Origin: Rubrobacter sp.
Lineage (GTDB): Bacteria > Actinomycetota > Rubrobacteria > Rubrobacterales > Rubrobacteraceae
Direction of reading: 5' to 3'
NCBI GenBank assembly: GCA_013817025.1
Contig: JACDDK010000023.1
Coordinates: 1-10,282, forward strand
DNA length: 10,282 nucleotides
Shown: piece by piece, positions 6,436-10,282 of the stretch
How positions within the stretch are numbered: position 1 is the stretch's first letter
How the letters are laid out: each line of letters begins with the position of its first letter
Position numbers and translations under genes: made by a program
Notes under the pieces: generated by a model
The model's input: the letters and a program-made list of their open reading frames with translations, nothing else
What the model was told of the DNA's origin: nothing
Database searches by the model: none

Positions 6436-6461
6436 ATAGTAGCATACATCGGCATAGTGAA
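6436..6461 (-). promoter_or_regulatory. Weak promoter candidate for rplM-rpsI
   Basis: The 102-bp gap before rplM is AT-richer than its surroundings. The minus strand has an extended -10-like TGC-TACTAT (hexamer at 6436-6441). Upstream, TTCACT (6456-6461) resembles a -35 box, but its spacing of 14 nt is too short, so an extended -10 promoter is the better reading. This is a by-eye match only. No terminator is visible after the methyltransferase, so read-through from the ecf-truA unit is also possible. Confidence 0.3.
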
Positions 6462-6489
6462 CAGGTTTGTTAGCTATCAATCGGCAGCT

Positions 6490-7164
6490 TCAGAGCACCT
6501 TCACGATGGCTATACCGTCCACACGCTCTCGGATCAGGGGCAGCACGATGGCCGACAATCGCTCGTCGCACGCTATCCGCTCGTTGAACTCCCGCGTCGC
6601 CCGCGCCGAAGCGTCGTTGGGGTCGAGGACGCTACCGCCTCGGATCGCGTTGTCCGCCAGGATCAAGGAGCCGGATTTCGTTAGCTTCAGCGCCCATTCG
6701 AGGTACTCCGGGTAGCTCTCCTTGTCCGCATCGATGAACACAAGGTCGAAGGGGCTGGTCTCTTCCCGCACGAGCGTGGCGAGGCTCTCCTTCGCGTCCC
6801 CGACCATGATCTCGAACGCCTCCTCCTCGATCCCGGCGCGTTCGATGTTCTTGCGGGCGACTTCCGCGTGGCGTTCGTTCAACTCCAGCGTCGTCAAGAA
6901 CCCCGGCTGCCGGATACCGCGGGCGAGGTGTATGCCGCTGTAGCCTCCGAGCGTGCCTATCTCCAGAACGCTCCGGGCATCCACGATCTCCACGAGTAAC
7001 TGCAACAAACGCCCCTCGCTGGGCGAGACGTTTATCTCGGGCAATCCGGCCTCCCGCGAGTCCCGCAGAGCAGCTTCGAGCGCCTCGTCCGGCGGCGCGA
7101 ACAACTCCTCCACGTAAGCGTCCACGTCCCGCAAGAGCTTCTTCGTCCTGTCTTCCTCCATCAT
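6490..7164 (-). CDS. Class I SAM-dependent O-methyltransferase (COMT/CCoAOMT-like family 3)
   Basis: A 224-residue cytosolic methyltransferase of the cation-dependent family related to catechol and caffeoyl-CoA O-methyltransferases. SAM motif I is VLEIGTLGGYSG (66-77). Glu94 in TLELNERHA should bind the SAM ribose. GDAKESL (122-128) and the metal-binding residues Asp145 (FIDADKESY), Asp171 and Asn172 (LADNAIRGG) match the Mg2+-dependent catechol-type site. Substrate cannot be told from sequence. Bacterial members act on catechol-like small molecules, and some relatives modify tRNA (TrmR/YrrM-type), which is worth noting next to truA. The ATG at 7164 overlaps the truA stop as ATGA, with GGAGG 5 nt upstream; a second ATG follows directly at 7161 and could be used instead. 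Confidence 0.9.
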   Translation of the reverse strand: MMEEDRTKKLLRDVDAYVEELFAPPDEALEAALRDSREAGLPEINVSPSEGRLLQLLVEIVDARSVLEIGTLGGYSGIHLARGIRQPGFLTTLELNERHAEVARKNIERAGIEEEAFEIMVGDAKESLATLVREETSPFDLVFIDADKESYPEYLEWALKLTKSGSLILADNAIRGGSVLDPNDASARATREFNERIACDERLSAIVLPLIRERVDGIAIVKVL

Positions 7165-7916
7165 TCACTCCTCCATAGATCCTGGTCGTATCCTACGGCT
7201 ACGAGCGTCAGGCCCCGGCTTGGCGCGGCGGGTCCTGCCTCGCTGCGCACGCCGCCCCGGAGCAGCCGCTCGAAGCTCGCGGGGTCGCGCCTCCCGTCGG
7301 CGATCTCCAGCATCGTACCGATGAGGGTGCGGACCATACCGTGCAGAAACGAATTCGCCGCGACGTGGTAAGTCAGCAAGTCGCCATCCCGGCTCCACCG
7401 CGATTCAGTGACGGTTCGCTCAAAGCGCAGATGGTAGCTCTTGGACGGCGTGAACGCTCGGAAATCATGCTCGCCGATCACGAGTTCGGCGGCTCTTTGC
7501 AGTAGCTCGAAGTCCAGCGGGCGGGCGATGTAGCTGGATGCGTTCCGGTTCAGTGGAGAACGTATTTCGCTGTTGAGGATCCGGTAAACGTAGCGGCGAT
7601 TTCGAGCATCCCAACGGGCGTCGAAGCCCTCCCACACCGCGACACAACGCCGCATCGCCAGGTCTTTTGGCAACACGGCGGTCACCTTGTACGAGATGAG
7701 GTCCGGCGAGAGTTCCGTATCGACGCTAAACGATACGACCTGTCCAACTGCGTGGACGCCCGCGTCGGTGCGACCAGCGACACTCATCTTGACCGGGCAC
7801 CGCAGCACGGTGGCGAGGGCCTCCGAGAGCGTGCCTTCGACCGTCCGCAACCTCGGTTGCACGGCCCAACCCGCGAACTCCGCGCCGTCGTACTCGACTA
7901 GCCCGGCGAACTTCAT
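7161..7916 (-). CDS. truA: tRNA pseudouridine(38-40) synthase TruA
   Basis: Isomerises uridines 38, 39 and 40 in the anticodon arm of many tRNAs. The 251 residues match the family. AGRTDAGVHA (47-56) carries catalytic Asp51. RRYVYRIL (105-112), HDFRAFTPSK (149-158) and NSFLHGMVRTLIGTMLEI (188-205) are typical, as is the end PAAPSRGLTLVAVGYD. The ATG at 7916 overlaps the ecfT stop in ATGA, and GGGGGTG lies 5 nt upstream in the ecfT 3' end. The 3' end also overlaps the methyltransferase start by 4 bp. Confidence 0.96.
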   Translation of the reverse strand: MKFAGLVEYDGAEFAGWAVQPRLRTVEGTLSEALATVLRCPVKMSVAGRTDAGVHAVGQVVSFSVDTELSPDLISYKVTAVLPKDLAMRRCVAVWEGFDARWDARNRRYVYRILNSEIRSPLNRNASSYIARPLDFELLQRAAELVIGEHDFRAFTPSKSYHLRFERTVTESRWSRDGDLLTYHVAANSFLHGMVRTLIGTMLEIADGRRDPASFERLLRGGVRSEAGPAAPSRGLTLVAVGYDQDLWRSE

Positions 7917-8701
7917 ACGAGCACCCCCGCCGCGAGGATGAGGATTGCGACGACGAGAGCCACCGCGTCGCGGATGCGGAAGCGGAGTTCGCGGTAGCGG
8001 GTGCGGCCTTCGCCGCCCTTGTAGCCCCGGCTCTCCATCGCCTCGGCCAGGTCGTCGGCGCGGCGGAAGGCTCCGACGGTCAGGGGGACTAGGATCGGGA
8101 CCAGGGCTCGGACGCGGCGCATCGGGCCTCCTTCGCCAAAGTCCGCGCCCCGAGCGGCTTGGGCCGCCGTGATCTTACGCGCCTCCTCATCCAAAGTCGG
8201 TATGAACCGCAACGCGATGGTCATCATCATCGCCACTTCGTGCGCCGGAAACCGAACCCTCTTTAGCGGCGAGAGCAGGTCCTCGATCCCATCGGCCAGA
8301 GCCACCGGCGCGGTCGTAGCCGTCAACAACCCCGCCACCGAAACCAGCAACAGTATCCGCAAAGCCAGCAAGAGCCCCAGCCGCACCCCACCCGCATGGA
8401 CCTCCACAAACCCCCACTCCAAAAGCGTCGCCCCCTCCCGCGAGAACAACACCTGAAAGAACACCGTCAGCGCCACGATAAACGCCACCGGACGCAACAG
8501 CCGCAGGAAAATCCTAACCGGGATGCGGCTCACCACGACCAGCACCCCCACCGCCGCGGCCACGACCAAAAAACCCGCTATGGAGTAGATCAGGAACAAG
8601 CCCACGGCCAGCAGGGCCACGCAGCAGATCTTGGCCCGTGGGTCCAGCGAATGCAGCGGCGACTGGACGGGATAGAACTGACCCAGACTCCGGTTCGCCA
8701 C
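7913..8701 (-). CDS. ecfT: ECF transporter transmembrane protein EcfT
   Basis: Integral membrane coupling subunit of an energy-coupling-factor vitamin or metal importer; it links the ATPases to substrate-binding S components. In 262 residues the N-terminal GQFYPVQSPLHSLDPRAKI (7-25) is the classic CbiQ/EcfT opening. Hydrophobic segments lie at about 27-57, 71-86, 105-128 and 245-262. The two Arg-Gly coupling motifs, AQAARGA (180-186) and AMESRGY (221-227), bind the grooves of the ATPases. I chose GTG at 8701: GGAGG lies 9 nt upstream and it gives the family N-terminus. A frame reaching 8767 would add an Arg/Cys-rich run inside ecfA2 and is unlikely. The gene starts 4 nt after ecfA2 stops and overlaps truA by 4 bp. 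Confidence 0.94.
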   Translation of the reverse strand: MANRSLGQFYPVQSPLHSLDPRAKICCVALLAVGLFLIYSIAGFLVVAAAVGVLVVVSRIPVRIFLRLLRPVAFIVALTVFFQVLFSREGATLLEWGFVEVHAGGVRLGLLLALRILLLVSVAGLLTATTAPVALADGIEDLLSPLKRVRFPAHEVAMMMTIALRFIPTLDEEARKITAAQAARGADFGEGGPMRRVRALVPILVPLTVGAFRRADDLAEAMESRGYKGGEGRTRYRELRFRIRDAVALVVAILILAAGVLV

Positions 8702-8705
8702 AGCC

Positions 8706-9521
8706 CTAATCCTCCAACATCGCCCGCAGAGCCGCCAGCGTCTCCCCATACCGCACCGGCGTCCCAACGTTCGAGTACGCCACCTTCAGCGCGGCCCCGA
8801 CCCGCACCGTCGCGGGGGCGTTCGCCAGGTCCGCGTAGAAGACCTCCGCCGGGGTTCCGATGGCCCGCACCTCGCCTCTCTCCATGACGCATACGCGGTC
8901 GGCGGCCTCGGCGACTTCGTCCAGGTCGTGTGAGACCAAGACAACGGAGATGCCGGCATCACGCAATCCTCGGACCAGAGAGAGCAAATCCTGTCTCGTG
9001 GCGGGATCGAGGCCAGCGGTTGGCTCGTCCAGGATCAGGATCTCCGACGCCATCGCCAGCACCCCGGCGATGGCGACCCGCCGCTTCTCACCCCCCGAGA
9101 GCGCGAACGGCGAACGCCCCGCCAGATGTCCGGCCCCGAGCATCTCCAAAGACCCCTGAACCCGCTCGCTCACCTCCGTCTCGGCGAGGCCCATGCGCCG
9201 CGGCGCGAAAGCCACGTCCTCCTCGACCGTCGGGGCGAAGAGCGCGGCCTCGGGGAACTGGAAAACCAACCCGACCCCGCGCCGCAACTCGCTCTTTTTG
9301 AGCGTGGCGGCGTCCACGCCATCCACAACGACCGTACCGCTGGTTGGCACCAGCAACAGATTCATGTGCTGCACCAGCGTGCTCTTGCCGGAGCCCGTCC
9401 CACCTACTATTCCAAGCACCTCGCCCGGCTCCACCGCGAGCGACACATTACGCAACGCCTCGACCTCGAACGGCGTTCCTCGCCCGTAGACATGACGCAC
9501 GTCTCTTAGCTCCAGCCTCAT
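8706..9521 (-). CDS. ecfA2: ECF transporter ATP-binding protein EcfA2
   Basis: One of two ATPases powering the ECF importer at the inner face of the membrane. The 271 residues carry Walker A GGTGSGKST (40-48), the Q-loop FQFPEAALF (87-95; the FPE form is typical of EcfA2), signature LSGGEKRR (141-148), Walker B ILILDEP (161-167) with catalytic Glu166, a D-loop GLD, and the H-loop His198. The C-terminal extension (about 230-271) with alternating hydrophobic residues resembles the dimerisation tail of EcfA proteins. The ATG at 9521 overlaps the ecfA1 stop as ATGA. The Shine-Dalgarno sequence is weak, so coupling to ecfA1 is likely. EcfA2 rather than EcfA1 is assigned from gene order and the Q-loop. 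Confidence 0.92.
   Translation of the reverse strand: MRLELRDVRHVYGRGTPFEVEALRNVSLAVEPGEVLGIVGGTGSGKSTLVQHMNLLLVPTSGTVVVDGVDAATLKKSELRRGVGLVFQFPEAALFAPTVEEDVAFAPRRMGLAETEVSERVQGSLEMLGAGHLAGRSPFALSGGEKRRVAIAGVLAMASEILILDEPTAGLDPATRQDLLSLVRGLRDAGISVVLVSHDLDEVAEAADRVCVMERGEVRAIGTPAEVFYADLANAPATVRVGAALKVAYSNVGTPVRYGETLAALRAMLED
8711..8715 (-). promoter_or_regulatory. Ribosome binding site deciding the GTG start of ecfT
   Basis: GGAGG on the minus strand inside the last codons of ecfA2, 9 nt before the GTG at 8701. It favours the short EcfT over an extension to 8767. Confidence 0.65.
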
Positions 9522-10282
9522 CGCGCTCTCGCTCTGTTCGTGATCCTCTGCCGAATCTGCGAGGCTAGATCCTCTGGCGTCCTAGATCCCTCGGACGACA
9601 AGCCGAGATCCAGAGCCAACCGCAGGGCCGTCGGCAACGCGAGCCTATTCTCCTTCAACAACTCCAGATCAGAGAACAACCGTTCCGGCGTCACATCCGC
9701 GACGAGCTTCCCATCGTTCACCACGAGGATCCGGTCGGCGTCGAAAAGCTCCTCTAAATGATGCGTAACGTGCAAAACGGTCTTCTCGCCCCGCAGGGCT
9801 TCGAGGCGTTCGAGCACCTCGCGGCGTCCGGCGACGTCGAGCATCGAGGTCGGTTCGTCGAGCACCAGTATCTCCGGTCGCCCGGCGAGCAAACCCGCCA
9901 GCGCCACACGCTGCTTCTCGCCGCCCGAGAGCGTATGCGGTTCCCGGCGCTCGTAGCCGCTCAAGCCAACATCCCGTATCGCCTCGGCCACCCGCTCGCG
10001 CATCTCCTCTCGCGGTACGCCGAGGTTTTCGAGGCCGAACGCCACGTCGTCCTCTACGAACGGTGCCACGAGCCCGTTCTCCGGGTTCTGAAACAGCATC
10101 CCGACCCGGCGACGGACCTCGAAAGGCTCCATCGCCGGGTCTCGGCCCGCGACCCGCAACAAACCGGCGTCCGCCACGAGCAGACCATTTAATAGACGGG
10201 CGAGGGTGGATTTGCCGCCGCCGTTTGGGCCGACGACGCCGACGTACTCGCCGGCGTGGACCTCGAAGGTCACGTCCGAGAG
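9518..10282 (-). CDS. ecfA1: ECF transporter ATP-binding protein EcfA1 (5' end cut by the window edge)
   Basis: First ATPase of the ECF module; 254 codons are visible. Numbering from the edge, Walker A GPNGGGKST is at 18-26, the Q-loop FQNPENGLV at 64-72, signature LSGGEKQR at 118-125, Walker B ILVLDEP at 138-144 (Glu143), and the H-loop VTHHLEE at 172-178. A GTG at 10273 could be taken as a start, but ABC ATPases carry about 25-30 residues before GEYVGVVGPN, including the A-loop. The codons before it are open and read LSD, a usual sequence at this place, so the gene continues beyond 10282. The C-terminal region ends in a basic tail. Upstream neighbours are outside the window; in relatives of this cluster rplQ often precedes it. 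Confidence 0.92.
   Translation of the reverse strand, partial: LSDVTFEVHAGEYVGVVGPNGGGKSTLARLLNGLLVADAGLLRVAGRDPAMEPFEVRRRVGMLFQNPENGLVAPFVEDDVAFGLENLGVPREEMRERVAEAIRDVGLSGYERREPHTLSGGEKQRVALAGLLAGRPEILVLDEPTSMLDVAGRREVLERLEALRGEKTVLHVTHHLEELFDADRILVVNDGKLVADVTPERLFSDLELLKENRLALPTALRLALDLGLSSEGSRTPEDLASQIRQRITNRARAR

Noticed and set aside
8702..8767. N-terminal extension of EcfT by 22 residues
   Set aside because: The extension is Arg/Cys/Trp-rich and lies inside ecfA2; the GTG at 8701 has a good ribosome binding site and family-typical N-terminus.
1..10282. Mobile elements, CRISPR arrays or a defence system
   Set aside because: No transposase, integrase, spaced repeats or defence-type proteins are present; the genes are housekeeping and colinear, apart from the DUF429-like gene and the methyltransferase.

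Overview
This is a high-GC stretch in which every convincing gene lies on the minus strand. It looks like chromosomal housekeeping DNA of a deep-branching actinobacterium. Rubrobacter or a relative is my best guess, from the protein flavour and gene order, but no marker here proves the genus. Read in the direction of transcription (high to low coordinates) the order is ecfA1 (partial) - ecfA2 - ecfT - truA - O-methyltransferase - rplM - rpsI - [316-bp gap] - glmM - DUF429-like gene - hisF - hisIE - trpE.

10282 to 6490: an energy-coupling-factor transporter module (two ATPases and the transmembrane EcfT), then the tRNA pseudouridine synthase TruA and a class I SAM-dependent O-methyltransferase. 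These genes are joined by 4-bp ATGA overlaps or a 4-bp gap, so they very likely form one translationally coupled unit. No substrate-binding S component is visible, which fits a shared (group II) ECF energizing module.

6489 to 5506: a 102-bp gap with a weak promoter candidate, then the ribosomal protein pair rplM-rpsI (L13-S9) with 1 bp between them. An 11-bp-stem hairpin 23 nt past the rpsI stop is the likely, imperfect, terminator.

5505 to 5246: a gap with no certain gene. It holds an 11-bp direct repeat, a second small hairpin and a possible 80-codon cysteine-containing reading frame. The ribosome-binding site of that frame lies inside the terminator-like stem, and its stop is 14 nt before glmM.

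5245 to 108: a second tight cluster of glmM (cell-wall amino sugar synthesis), a DUF429-like predicted RNase H-fold protein, hisF, a fused hisI-hisE and trpE. The genes overlap or are separated by at most 13 bp. Three of them (glmM, the DUF429-like gene and hisIE) start with TTG. After trpE comes a 12-bp GC-rich hairpin without a U-tract, and perhaps the start of another gene running off the left edge.

I find no mobile elements, CRISPR arrays, rRNA or tRNA genes. The less ordinary items are the DUF429-like gene inside a wall/histidine operon, the structured gap before glmM, and a gene order that combines the ECF-truA-rplM-rpsI arrangement with an rpsI-glmM junction.
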